Translations under genes and position numbers: made by a program
In this document: one piece after another, positions 1 through 7,464 of the stretch
How the letters are laid out: the number at the start of each line of letters is the position of its first letter
How positions within the stretch are numbered: position 1 is the first letter of the stretch
Origin: an uncultured Litoreibacter sp.
Lineage (GTDB): Bacteria; Pseudomonadota; Alphaproteobacteria; Rhodobacterales; Rhodobacteraceae
Assembly: GCA_937928335.1 (NCBI GenBank)
Contig: CALFWN010000367.1
Coordinates: forward strand, 1-17,770
Direction of reading: 5' to 3'
Length of the DNA: 17,770 nucleotides
The notes under the pieces: model-generated
Seen by the model: only the letters and a program-made list of their open reading frames with translations
Told to the model about the DNA's origin: nothing
Database searches by the model: none

Positions 1-65
1 GCCTCGTAGTATCGGATCGTATCAACTTTGAGCCCCGACCGGGCCGCAGCCTCAGAGATGCGCAT
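1..65 (-). CDS. MerR-family transcriptional regulator, N-terminus only (runs off left edge)
   Basis: Reading leftwards from an ATG at 65-63, the minus strand encodes MRISEAAARSGLKVDTIRYY followed by E, and then leaves the window. This is the classic MerR winged-helix N-terminus: a helix-turn-helix from about residue 3 to 20 ending in the TIRYYE signature. The start is well supported by an AGGAGGT Shine-Dalgarno (complement of about 74-80) with normal spacing. MerR proteins are dimeric regulators that twist promoters with an over-long spacer. The TIRYYE form is common in metal (CadR/PbrR/ZntR-like) and aldehyde or redox-stress (NmlR/AdhR-like) branches. The effector domain is outside the window, so the ligand cannot be stated. 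A matching promoter/operator lies directly upstream at 90-120, which suggests autoregulation. Confidence 0.82.
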   Translation of the reverse strand, partial: MRISEAAARSGLKVDTIRYYE

Positions 66-89
66 CACAAAAGACCTCCTGTAGACCCG

Positions 90-120
90 CAGATACCGGC
101 CTCGAGTAACTCCAGGTCAA
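90..120 (-). promoter_or_regulatory. MerR-type promoter with 19-bp spacer and embedded dyad operator
   Basis: On the minus strand a -35 element TTGACC (115-120) and a -10-like TATCTG (90-95) are separated by 19 bp. Spanning the spacer is a 17-bp dyad at 100-116, CCTCGAGTAACTCCAGG, whose two arms differ at only one paired position apart from the centre. An extended spacer holding a dyad between -35 and -10 is the hallmark of promoters activated by MerR-family proteins. The promoter points at the merR start at 65. Sequence and geometry are seen directly; function is inferred. Confidence 0.68.
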
Positions 121-420
121 GAAGAAATCCGATAAAAAAGCCCGGCCCATTGCGGACGTTAGGCACTGTCATTGGTTTCTGCGTTCGCATCCCGCATAGG
201 AGCCGTTCGCTGTTAGCGCAAATTCTGATTATTGCTTAGCCAGAGAATGGCAGGCAAAGCCGCTCTATGGACCGTCTCAGACACTACCGCTGCATAGTTG
301 AATGGTAATGATCTTCGGCGTTTCGAATCCTTGGTCTCGTGTCGGGAGAATGTGCAAGGTGATACAGAATTCTGATGTCCATAACCTCAGCGAATTGCTA
401 GAAAATTGTTAGGAGGACCA
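121..420. other. Intergenic stretch, no gene seen
   Basis: This separates the divergent merR fragment from the orphan gene at 421. All frames are broken and I see no RNA gene. A 10-bp perfect palindrome CAGAATTCTG occurs at 365-374, about 47 bp before the next start codon, but could be chance. No convincing -35/-10 pair for the downstream gene was found. The sequence looks like decayed or non-coding DNA. Confidence 0.5.
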
Positions 421-1128
421 ATGTCCGACAGGAATAAGACTGTAACCATTAAGATCTATGACGACAGACATAGGTCAAACTGGGCTTCGATTAGTTTCAG
501 CCGAGCGGTCAAATTCTGGGCCGAATCGACAGCTACCGACAGCAATGTCTACAAGGCAATCGCTGCGTACTATTCCTTATTTCACTTTGGTTCATTCTTC
601 CTTTTGATGTGTACCGTTGAAGGGAACCGTTCTCCCCAGGCGAGGATCGAAAGAACGATTGACAGCAGATCAGACCCGCGGAGGAGCATTCAACACCCCT
701 ACATGGAGACGTTTCTAACCGAACTGGTCAGTTTAGGGATGCCTGAACAGTTCTTAAGTGCTTTTCGGAAGTGCAGAGAAATGAGGGAATTTGTAAACTA
801 CGGTCCAGACCTACTCAGGGAAAGATCAGGACTACGCGTAGACAATCGAAAGTTTACTGTGGATGATTTGAGCGATCAGCTCGCCCGTCACGAACAATTG
901 GTAAAAGAGGCGCTGGCTTGGTTCACAAAATGGCATAGCGAGCCTGATCTTGTTGCCAGTTGTATTGATCGCGTCTCTCCGTACTTTGCGCCGCACGAAG
1001 ACAACGATGGCCTTCCGTTCTATCGTGACTGGTCCGATACAGGAGTTTGCGCCACGGCAGAAAAACTAATTCGGGAGCTACATGAGATTGCACATCAGAT
1101 TGCATTTCCTGACTCGCACAAGAAGTAG
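421..1128 (+). CDS. Orphan hypothetical protein, possibly HEPN-like helical fold
   Basis: The product is 235 aa. The ATG at 421 is chosen over a TTG at 406 because AGGAGG (411-416) sits 4 nt before it. I do not recognise the family with certainty. Residues 48-56 (AAYYSLFHF) and 119-129 (REMREFVNYGP) resemble the two core helices of HEPN/UPF0332-type proteins (AYYAxFH followed by a charged helix ending ...ADYGP). The R-x(4-6)-H ribonuclease motif of toxic HEPN proteins is not visible, and no nucleotidyltransferase (MNT) partner lies alongside. The protein is soluble, with no signal peptide or membrane segment. The DNA is AT-richer than its neighbours (24 G/C in the first 60 nt against 35 of 60 around 8401), which suggests acquisition by transfer. 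It stands alone, with gaps on both sides. Confidence 0.7.
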   Translation: MSDRNKTVTIKIYDDRHRSNWASISFSRAVKFWAESTATDSNVYKAIAAYYSLFHFGSFFLLMCTVEGNRSPQARIERTIDSRSDPRRSIQHPYMETFLTELVSLGMPEQFLSAFRKCREMREFVNYGPDLLRERSGLRVDNRKFTVDDLSDQLARHEQLVKEALAWFTKWHSEPDLVASCIDRVSPYFAPHEDNDGLPFYRDWSDTGVCATAEKLIRELHEIAHQIAFPDSHKK

Positions 1129-1366
1129 CCAAATGGACAATCTATAGATTGGATACCTTGACCTACAGTCCATCTCGGCCCATAGCCGTCGTCCGCCGAA
1201 GATATTAGATGCTGCGGTGCGGCCCGTCGAACCAGTCATTCGCTGCGACTGCAAAACCTCAGCTCAAGCGAACTTACAGTTTGTGGGACTCTTCTGTCTT
1301 TCGCTGCATGTGCTTCAATGTCGGCTATTCGTTTTCAACCCGCTCTGTGGTTGCTACAAACTATTC
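1129..1366. other. Gap upstream of imuA with palindrome and weak promoter candidate
   Basis: A perfect 14-bp palindrome CAATCTATAGATTG lies at 1138-1151, only 9 nt after the preceding stop. A weak -35/-10 pair, TTGACC (1158-1163) and CATAGC (1181-1186) with 17-bp spacing, could serve the imu operon. I looked for the alphaproteobacterial LexA box (GTTC-N7-GTTC or its complement) and did not find one. A GTG-initiated frame continuous with imuA is open from 1217, but its residues look non-coding. Confidence 0.4.
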
Positions 1367-1933
1367 ATGCACGACACGACTTTGACGTTTTTTCCACCTG
1401 CCAACACCCGCATACACGAGGTCTGCGGTGCTGGGGCATATGTATTTGCCTTCATACTTGCCGCTCGACTTGGTGGTCCGCTCATGTGGGTGCGCGAGGA
1501 TTGGGAAACCCATCAGGTTAACCCAGATGGGTTTGCCGGTTTTGTGGAACCCGCTGATTTGACGATCTGCCACACCAAAGATCAAGCCATGACGCTGGCC
1601 GTTGCAGAAGAGGCGCTGCGGTCTGCTGCCGTGCCATTGGTTGTGGCGACGCTAACCAAACCCTTGGGGCTGACCGAAGGGCGGCGTTTGCAGCTTGCCG
1701 CACGAGAAGGCAAATCAACCGGCTTGGCTATCATCCCCGAAGGTATGGGCAGCAATGCCGCTGAAACACGTTGGCGTTGCAATCCGGTTTTTGAGGCAAG
1801 GCAATATCCGCAGGACTCGACTCTGCAAAAATGGGCTCTTATTAAGAACAAATCAGGAACATTGGGTGTCTGGCATGTTCGATGGGATAGAGCGGCGCGT
1901 CGTCTCGTTATGGTTTCCCCGGCTGGCGAGTGA
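1367..1933 (+). CDS. imuA: ImuA, RecA-like accessory protein of the translesion mutasome
   Basis: The product is 188 aa from ATG 1367. ImuA works with ImuB and DnaE2 in damage-induced mutagenesis in bacteria lacking Pol V, as a RecA-related helper without its own polymerase activity. The diagnostic N-terminal segment RIHEVCGAGAYVFAFILAA corresponds to the RVHEAxGPG...AFA segment of the family, followed by a RecA-core-like body (PLMWVREDW; LLxVATLTKP-like strands). The C-terminus is typical (WxVRWDRAARRLVMVS). The in-frame frame extends back to a GTG at 1217, but residues before M51 of that frame are Cys/Leu-rich and unlike the family, so 1367 is preferred although no good ribosome site precedes it. 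The last 59 nt overlap imuB. The downstream order imuB-dnaE2 makes the assignment secure; the exact start is uncertain. Confidence 0.87.
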   Translation: MHDTTLTFFPPANTRIHEVCGAGAYVFAFILAARLGGPLMWVREDWETHQVNPDGFAGFVEPADLTICHTKDQAMTLAVAEEALRSAAVPLVVATLTKPLGLTEGRRLQLAAREGKSTGLAIIPEGMGSNAAETRWRCNPVFEARQYPQDSTLQKWALIKNKSGTLGVWHVRWDRAARRLVMVSPAGE

Positions 1934-3353
1934 CCGGGCGCTGCGGCTGTGCCCGGTGGATGGGCCATTCATCCTGACTTTCAAACACAAGAATGCCAAT
2001 CGCATTTACTGCCTGAATGCAGCAGCAGCAGAACAGGGTCTGCACCAAGATATGCCCTATGCCGATGCCCGCGCCTTTTGCCCGGACCTGCAAAGCCGCG
2101 TGGCAGAGCCGGAACAGGATCATAGATTTCTACACATCCTGCGCCGCTGGGCCACGCGCTACTGTCCTTGGGTCGGGTTAGAGGGCACAGACGGGTTGGT
2201 GATGGACATCACCGGGTCCGCGCATCTGCTAGGTGGTGAAGACAGGATGCTTGCGGATATGCGCGCTCGGTTAATGCGGGCGGGATTGTCTGTGCAAATC
2301 GGATGCGCAGACACGCGCGGGGCGGCCTGGGCCTTGGCACGTCATGGCGAAGGGGTCGCTGCCGCCGGAGATATGTTACCTGCTTTGACCCGCCTCCCCC
2401 TCACCGCCTTGCGCATTGAAGATGAGACATCAGTGACATTGCAGCGTTTGGGCCTGCGCTGCATTGGTGATTTGGCGCAAGCGGCGCGGGCGCCACTCAC
2501 CCGTCGGTTTGGGCCTATGCTTCTGCATCGGCTGGATCAGGCTTTGGGCGTTCAGCCGGAAGAGATTTCCCCATATACCGACCCACCGCATTATGCGGCG
2601 CGGATGTCATTGCCCGAACCCATTGGCTTGCTGTCTGATGTGATGGCCGGAACCGAGCGGCTGCTTGTGCAGCTTTGCACCAAGCTGAAAACGCAAGAGA
2701 TGGGCGCGCGAACACTGTGCCTCAGTCTGCGACGGGTCGATCAGGACCATCAACAGGTTGAGCTGCGGTTGGCCCGCCCCTTGCGCGACCCGCACCGCAT
2801 TTTGTCGCTGTTTGGGCGAGGCCTGAAAGAAACCAATGCGGGGTTTGGCATTGATCTGCTCAGGTTAGAAGCAACGCAGGTCGAAGCTCTGCCATCCCGG
2901 CAAATGAGCCATGTTGTCGATGGCCGCCAAGATAAGCTGGATGATCTGATCTCGCGATTGGGCACGCGTATTGGTCTGGAAAATATCCGTCGGTTTTTAC
3001 CCGCTGACAGCCACATCCCTGAACGCAGCTTTATTGTGGCACCTGCGGCCTATTCAGAACCGGCAGGCAATTGGGTCAGCATGAAGCCACGCCCGATATG
3101 TCTGTTCCCACCCGAACCCATCGCGGTCACTGGATCACGCCCGCCGAAACATTTCCGGTGGCGGCGCATGTCGATGACCACTGGTCGCGCAACCGGGCCA
3201 GAGCGTATCGCCCCGGAATGGTGGCTAGAGGATGATAATTGGCGATCAGGTCTGCGCGATTATTGGCATGTGGAAACCATACAGGGACGGCGTCTTTGGG
3301 TGTTTTACACGCCACAAAATCCAGGTTGGTTCGTACAGGGGGAATTTGCATGA
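1875..3353 (+). CDS. imuB: ImuB, catalytically inactive Y-family polymerase-like mutasome hub
   Basis: The product is 492 aa. ImuB is a Y-family (DinB/UmuC) relative that has lost polymerase catalysis and links ImuA, the beta clamp and DnaE2. Residues 8-22 (RVVSLWFPRLASDRA) are the ImuB form of the palm strand that carries the first catalytic Asp in true Y-polymerases; here it is replaced. The DITGSAHLLGGE signature sits at 111-122, helix-hairpin-helix thumb at about 186-215, little finger at about 240-335, and a typical C-terminal tail (GPERIAPEWW at 441-450, WHVETIQGRRLWVFY at 464-478). The ATG at 1875 gives the normal family N-terminus and lies inside imuA, so the two frames share 59 nt. 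The stop overlaps dnaE2 as ATGA. The clamp-binding QxxLF-type motif expected near residue 343 is not obvious (RQMSHVV). Confidence 0.92.
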   Translation: MFDGIERRVVSLWFPRLASDRALRLCPVDGPFILTFKHKNANRIYCLNAAAAEQGLHQDMPYADARAFCPDLQSRVAEPEQDHRFLHILRRWATRYCPWVGLEGTDGLVMDITGSAHLLGGEDRMLADMRARLMRAGLSVQIGCADTRGAAWALARHGEGVAAAGDMLPALTRLPLTALRIEDETSVTLQRLGLRCIGDLAQAARAPLTRRFGPMLLHRLDQALGVQPEEISPYTDPPHYAARMSLPEPIGLLSDVMAGTERLLVQLCTKLKTQEMGARTLCLSLRRVDQDHQQVELRLARPLRDPHRILSLFGRGLKETNAGFGIDLLRLEATQVEALPSRQMSHVVDGRQDKLDDLISRLGTRIGLENIRRFLPADSHIPERSFIVAPAAYSEPAGNWVSMKPRPICLFPPEPIAVTGSRPPKHFRWRRMSMTTGRATGPERIAPEWWLEDDNWRSGLRDYWHVETIQGRRLWVFYTPQNPGWFVQGEFA

Positions 3354-6300
3354 TCGAAGTCAACCGCACCCATCGCCCTGTTGACGCATTTAAACGGGAG
3401 CTGTTGGAAACCCGCATACAGCAACAGGATTATGCCGAACTTTGCGTCACGACGAATTTCACCTTTTTGACCGGGGCATCCCACCCTGAAGAGCTGGTCG
3501 TCCGCGCCGCAGAATTGGGCCTCTCCGCCGTGGCAATCACCGATCACAATTCACTGGCCGGGGTGGTTCGTGCCTGGAGTGCGCTGAAAGAGTTAAAGCG
3601 TGAAACACAAGATGCGTTGCAAATTCGATCGCATCATCAGATGGATTCATCCTCTCGGCAAGATGTCGGGCACAAGAGATCGATCACCAAACCGACAAAG
3701 GGAACCTTGCCAAAGCTCATTGTCGGATGCCGTCTGGTTTTGCAGGACAGTGCGGTTCACTGGATCGCGTTGCCGCGGGATCGAGGCGCTTATGAACGGC
3801 TCAGCCGCTTGCTGACCCAAGGCAGACGCCGCGCTGAAAAAGGCCAGTGCATCCTATACACCAAGGATATGCTCGCTGGGTGCAAAGGCATGATCCTGAT
3901 CGCCCTGCCACAAGGGCGTTTGCTCAAAGCAGCCTCAGACATTCGTACAATCGGGCAGCGCTTTCCAAATCATGTTTTTCTGGGGGCCGCCCCCCGATAC
4001 GATGGCAGCGATCAGGCTTACCTGGCGGCCTGCGCCCAATTGGCGCAGCGCACATCTGCACCAATGGTCGCTGTCGGGGATACGTTGATGCATCACGCCA
4101 GCCGTCGGCAGTTGGCCGATGTGCTAACCTGTATGCGCGAACATATCACCATTGATAACATCGGCACTCTGGCCTTACCCAATGCAGAACGGCGTCTCAA
4201 AGCGGGGGCAGATATGGCGCGCCTGTTTCGCGATCACCCGGCGGCACTGCGCCGTACATTGGAAATCGCAGACAGGTGCAGCTTTGATCTGGGCGAGCTA
4301 TCTTATGAATACCCGCATGAAGAAACAGACACCGAAACACCTCAGGAGCGCCTGGAGCGCCTGGCGCAGGAAGGAATGAAACGGCGCTACCCTGACGGCC
4401 CGCCAGACAGGGCAACCGAGCTGATGCGAAAAGAACTGGCCGTGGTAAAGGAATTGGCGTTCCCGGCCTATTTCCTGACCGTGCATGACATTGTGCAATT
4501 CGCCAGATCAAAGGGCATTTTATGTCAGGGGCGCGGGTCGGCGGCCAATTCCATCCTGTGCTATCTTTTGGGTATCACCGATGTCAGTCCGGATATGATT
4601 GCAATGGTGTTTGAGCGCTTCGTGTCAAAGCACCGAGGCGAGCCGCCGGATATTGACGTGGATTTCGAACATGAACGCCGCGAAGAGGTGATCCAGTGGA
4701 TTTACAAGAAATACGGTCGCCATCGTGCCGGGCTATGCGCCACGGTGATCCATTTTCGGACACGTGCGGCCATCCGTGAGGTCGGAAAAGTCATGGGGCT
4801 TAGTCAGGATGTGACCGCAGGATTATCGGGGCAAATCTGGGGCATGACCAATGGCGGCATTGACCTTGACCGTATGCGTGAACTGGGCCTTGATCCTGAA
4901 GACCGCCGTTTGATGCAAACCATTAGGCTGATCAGCGAGATCATCGGCTTTCCCCGACATCTGTCGCAGCATGTGGGAGGCTTTGTCATCACCCGTGGGC
5001 GGCTGGATGAACTTGCCCCCATTGAAAATGCCGCGATGGAGGATCGCACCGTCATTTGCTGGGATAAGGACGATATAGACGCCTTAGGCATCCTGAAAGT
5101 AGATGTGTTGGGTCTGGGTATGCTCAGCTGCATTCGAAAAGCCTTTTCTCTGATGCAGGATCATAACGGGCACGACCTCAGCATTGCGGCCGTCCCACAA
5201 GAAGACAAAGCCACCTATGACATGCTGTGTCGTGCTGATGCGGTGGGCGTTTTTCAGGTGGAAAGCCGGGCGCAGATGAACTTTCTGCCCCGGATGAAAC
5301 CCCGCACCTTTTATGATCTTGTGATTGAGGTGGCTATTGTCCGCCCCGGCCCCATTCAGGGCGATATGGTGCAGCCCTATATCCGCCGCCGCAATGGGCA
5401 GGAAAAACCTGAACCTTTTGGCCCGGCCTTGGAGAAAGTGACAGAACGCACCCTTGGGGTGCCCTTATTTCAGGAACAGGCCCTGCAAATTGCAATTGTG
5501 GGGGCCGGGTTTTCTGCCGAAGAGGCGGATCATCTGCGCCGTTCACTCGCATCTTTCCGGCGCATGGGCACGATCGGGACATATCGGGACAAGTTCATCA
5601 ATGGTATGCTCAAAAACAACTATAGTCCCGACATCGCCGAACGGTGTTTTGGCCAAATTGAAGGGTTTGCCGATTACGGCTTTCCTGAAAGCCATGCCGC
5701 CGCCTTTGCCATGCTGGCCTATGTCTCAGCTTGGTTGAAATGCCATCACCCGGCGATTTTTGCCTGTGCTTTGTTGAATTCCCAACCGCTGGGGTTTTAT
5801 GCCCCGGCACAGATTATCCGCGATGTCCGCCAACATGGGGTCGAGACACGGCCTATCTGCATCAACCACTCCGAATGGGACAATACGCTGGAACGCCGCC
5901 CTGATGGCGCTTTGGCGCTGCGGTTAGGATTTCGCCAGATCAAAGGATTCAAAGAGGAAGATGCCACATGGCTTGTCGCTGCGCGTGGCAATGGCTACCC
6001 AGACCCACAGGCGTTATGGCTACGCGCAGGGCTGTCCCCGCGGGCGCTGACGCGATTATGCGAAGCTGATGCCTTTACTGATACGGGTTTGACGCGCCGC
6101 GCGGCACTGTGGCAGGTCAAAGCCATCCAAAGCCCCAGGCCCTTACCGCTTTTCAACGACCCAATTGACGGAGAAGCCATCGATGAGCCAGCCGTTCATC
6201 TACCCAACATGCAATTGGGTGAAGAAGTGGTCGAAGATTACGTCTCAACCCGGCTAAGCCTACGCGCCCATCCAATGGAGCTGCTGCGGCCCACATTTGC

Positions 6301-6733
6301 GAACCTTGTCACCCATGCCTCTTTGCAGGACATTCCTTTGGGGCGGTATAGCGTCTGCGGACTTGTTATCACCCGCCAGCGCCCCGGTACGGCGTCGGGG
6401 GTGATTTTTCTAACCCTTGAAGATGAAACAGGCGTGAGCAACGTCGTTGTCTGGCCAAAAGTATATGAGCGGTTTCGGCGTATCGTAATGGGCGGGCGGC
6501 TGCTGCATGTGCAGGGGTATCTGCAACGCGAAGGCATTGTTGTGCATCTGATCGCGCAAGATATTCAGGACATGTCACATAGACTATCCGAATTAGGCCA
6601 CCCTCAGCCTGAAGCTCTCACCACCGAAGGCCCCCGCACTGACGACACCCCGAAAACCGCCCGCTACCCCGCCCGCGCCATGCACCCCCGCGATCAAGCG
6701 AAACGGTTATTTCCAAGTCGTGATTTTCACTAG
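3350..6733 (+). CDS. dnaE2: DnaE2, error-prone C-family DNA polymerase
   Basis: The product is 1127 aa, normal for DnaE2. It is the polymerase of the ImuA/ImuB/DnaE2 mutasome, extending across lesions during induced mutagenesis. Domains in order: PHP domain (about 28-260) with VTTNFTFLTGASHPEEL at 33-49 and AITDHNSLAG at 62-71; palm/fingers with GRGSAANS at 394-401 and catalytic acids in PDIDVDFE at 433-440 (D434, D436), plus D585 in LKVDVLGLG; helix-hairpin-helix (YGFPESHAAAFAMLAY) near 780-795; and a C-terminal OB fold (VIFLTLEDETGVSNVVVW). All three catalytic acids are present, so it is probably active. A polar stretch at about 83-120 in the PHP domain is longer than I expect for the family. 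ATG 3350 is preceded by AGGGGGAA and overlaps the imuB stop as ATGA, giving translational coupling. Confidence 0.96.
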   Translation: MIEVNRTHRPVDAFKRELLETRIQQQDYAELCVTTNFTFLTGASHPEELVVRAAELGLSAVAITDHNSLAGVVRAWSALKELKRETQDALQIRSHHQMDSSSRQDVGHKRSITKPTKGTLPKLIVGCRLVLQDSAVHWIALPRDRGAYERLSRLLTQGRRRAEKGQCILYTKDMLAGCKGMILIALPQGRLLKAASDIRTIGQRFPNHVFLGAAPRYDGSDQAYLAACAQLAQRTSAPMVAVGDTLMHHASRRQLADVLTCMREHITIDNIGTLALPNAERRLKAGADMARLFRDHPAALRRTLEIADRCSFDLGELSYEYPHEETDTETPQERLERLAQEGMKRRYPDGPPDRATELMRKELAVVKELAFPAYFLTVHDIVQFARSKGILCQGRGSAANSILCYLLGITDVSPDMIAMVFERFVSKHRGEPPDIDVDFEHERREEVIQWIYKKYGRHRAGLCATVIHFRTRAAIREVGKVMGLSQDVTAGLSGQIWGMTNGGIDLDRMRELGLDPEDRRLMQTIRLISEIIGFPRHLSQHVGGFVITRGRLDELAPIENAAMEDRTVICWDKDDIDALGILKVDVLGLGMLSCIRKAFSLMQDHNGHDLSIAAVPQEDKATYDMLCRADAVGVFQVESRAQMNFLPRMKPRTFYDLVIEVAIVRPGPIQGDMVQPYIRRRNGQEKPEPFGPALEKVTERTLGVPLFQEQALQIAIVGAGFSAEEADHLRRSLASFRRMGTIGTYRDKFINGMLKNNYSPDIAERCFGQIEGFADYGFPESHAAAFAMLAYVSAWLKCHHPAIFACALLNSQPLGFYAPAQIIRDVRQHGVETRPICINHSEWDNTLERRPDGALALRLGFRQIKGFKEEDATWLVAARGNGYPDPQALWLRAGLSPRALTRLCEADAFTDTGLTRRAALWQVKAIQSPRPLPLFNDPIDGEAIDEPAVHLPNMQLGEEVVEDYVSTRLSLRAHPMELLRPTFANLVTHASLQDIPLGRYSVCGLVITRQRPGTASGVIFLTLEDETGVSNVVVWPKVYERFRRIVMGGRLLHVQGYLQREGIVVHLIAQDIQDMSHRLSELGHPQPEALTTEGPRTDDTPKTARYPARAMHPRDQAKRLFPSRDFH

Positions 6734-6751
6734 AGCAGGCATTCGCGCAGA

Positions 6752-6765
6752 GCGCAGCGTTGCGC
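6752..6765. terminator. Small GC-rich hairpin between convergent genes
   Basis: GCGCA-GCGT-TGCGC can form a 5-bp stem with a 4-nt loop, 18 nt past the dnaE2 stop and 9 nt past the integrase-relic stop on the other strand. Position fits a shared terminator, but the stem is short and no T-tract follows on either strand. This is a weak candidate only. Confidence 0.22.
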
Positions 6766-6774
6766 AGTATGGGC

Positions 6775-7128
6775 TCAGATATCGATGGGCTCTGCGATGC
6801 TAAGAGTATCTTCCAGTGCAACGCCAAGGCAACGAACAGTGCTGTCAACCTTAGTATGGCTGAGCAGTAATTGGACCGCAGGAAGATTGCCTGTCTTTTG
6901 ATAAAACTCCGCTGCCTTTGTTCGGCGGAGCGAATGCGTGCCGTATCCGCTCGGTTCTAGGCCAATCGTCGTCACCCAGTTACGAACGAGCCGTCCATGC
7001 TGGCGCGTCGAGATGTGTGGCCGGTCATGGAACTGGCCGGGGAATATGAACCGACACGCAAACATCTCTGGCGATTTGACCCAAGCCTTGCGTTTCGGGG
7101 TGGTTACGGGAAGTTGGACTCTTGGCAT
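6775..7128 (-). pseudogene. Tyrosine recombinase (integrase) remnant with internal in-frame deletion
   Basis: The frame encodes 117 aa from ATG 7128, preceded by a strong AGGAGG site (complement of about 7136-7141). Residues 1-16 (MPRVQLPVTTPKRKAW) match the N-terminal end, and residues 17-117 the C-terminal catalytic half, of a roughly 200-aa integrase family common on proteobacterial plasmids and islands. From memory of that family, about 90 residues between them are missing, including the first catalytic Arg. The surviving core has HSLRR (H65, R68), the second histidine in LLSHT (H91, usually LLGHT) and STVRCLGV, where C100 replaces the nucleophilic Tyr of STVRYLGV. Loss of Arg I and the Tyr means it cannot recombine DNA. 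The frame remains open with its ribosome site, so a short protein could still be made. It marks an old mobile-element or plasmid junction beside the imu cassette. Confidence 0.8.
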
Positions 7129-7464
7129 GACTTGCCCTCCTATCCTCCCTCCAAACCCAATCACCAGTACCACGCTGGCGGAGGGATTGTATCACCCGAA
7201 ACAAGGTCAATTTTCAGGAGCTGGCCGACTGCGTCGGCGTTGCATCGTATTCGACCGCTCTGAGCTTAAACGGCCGGGTTGCTCTGTTACAGAGGATGTC
7301 TGAATTGGTACGCCATATGCTGGGGAAAACAGGCAATTACCACCGCAGTTGCCCGAAATCTAAAACACAGCTGACCTTTCCAGAAAGGCAGCCTTCTGGG
7401 AGAACCGAGTATTTGTTTCCTCATTTCTGGACTTGAAGGTCGGCTCAAGATTGCGGCGCATGCT
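7129..7464. other. Gap between integrase relic and catabolic operon, no gene supported
   Basis: An open frame without a usable early start runs 7131-7436 (+); its residues do not resemble a known protein. An imperfect hairpin CCAGAAAGG-CAG-CCTTCTGG (one bulge) lies at 7380-7399, 66 nt beyond the BKACE stop, and could help end the operon transcript, but it lacks a T-run. On the minus strand TACAAT (complement of 7186-7191) could be the -10 of the old integrase promoter. Confidence 0.4.

Noticed and set aside
1217..1366. Extended imuA start at GTG 1217 (50 extra residues)
   Set aside because: The extra residues are Cys/Leu/Phe-rich and unlike ImuA, whose family N-terminus begins near 1367; no ribosome site precedes the GTG.
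7131..7436. Roughly 100-codon open frame on the plus strand opposite the integrase leader
   Set aside because: It follows a TGA and has no ATG, GTG or TTG in its first half (first ATG at 7296); the residues match nothing I recognise and no ribosome site is present.
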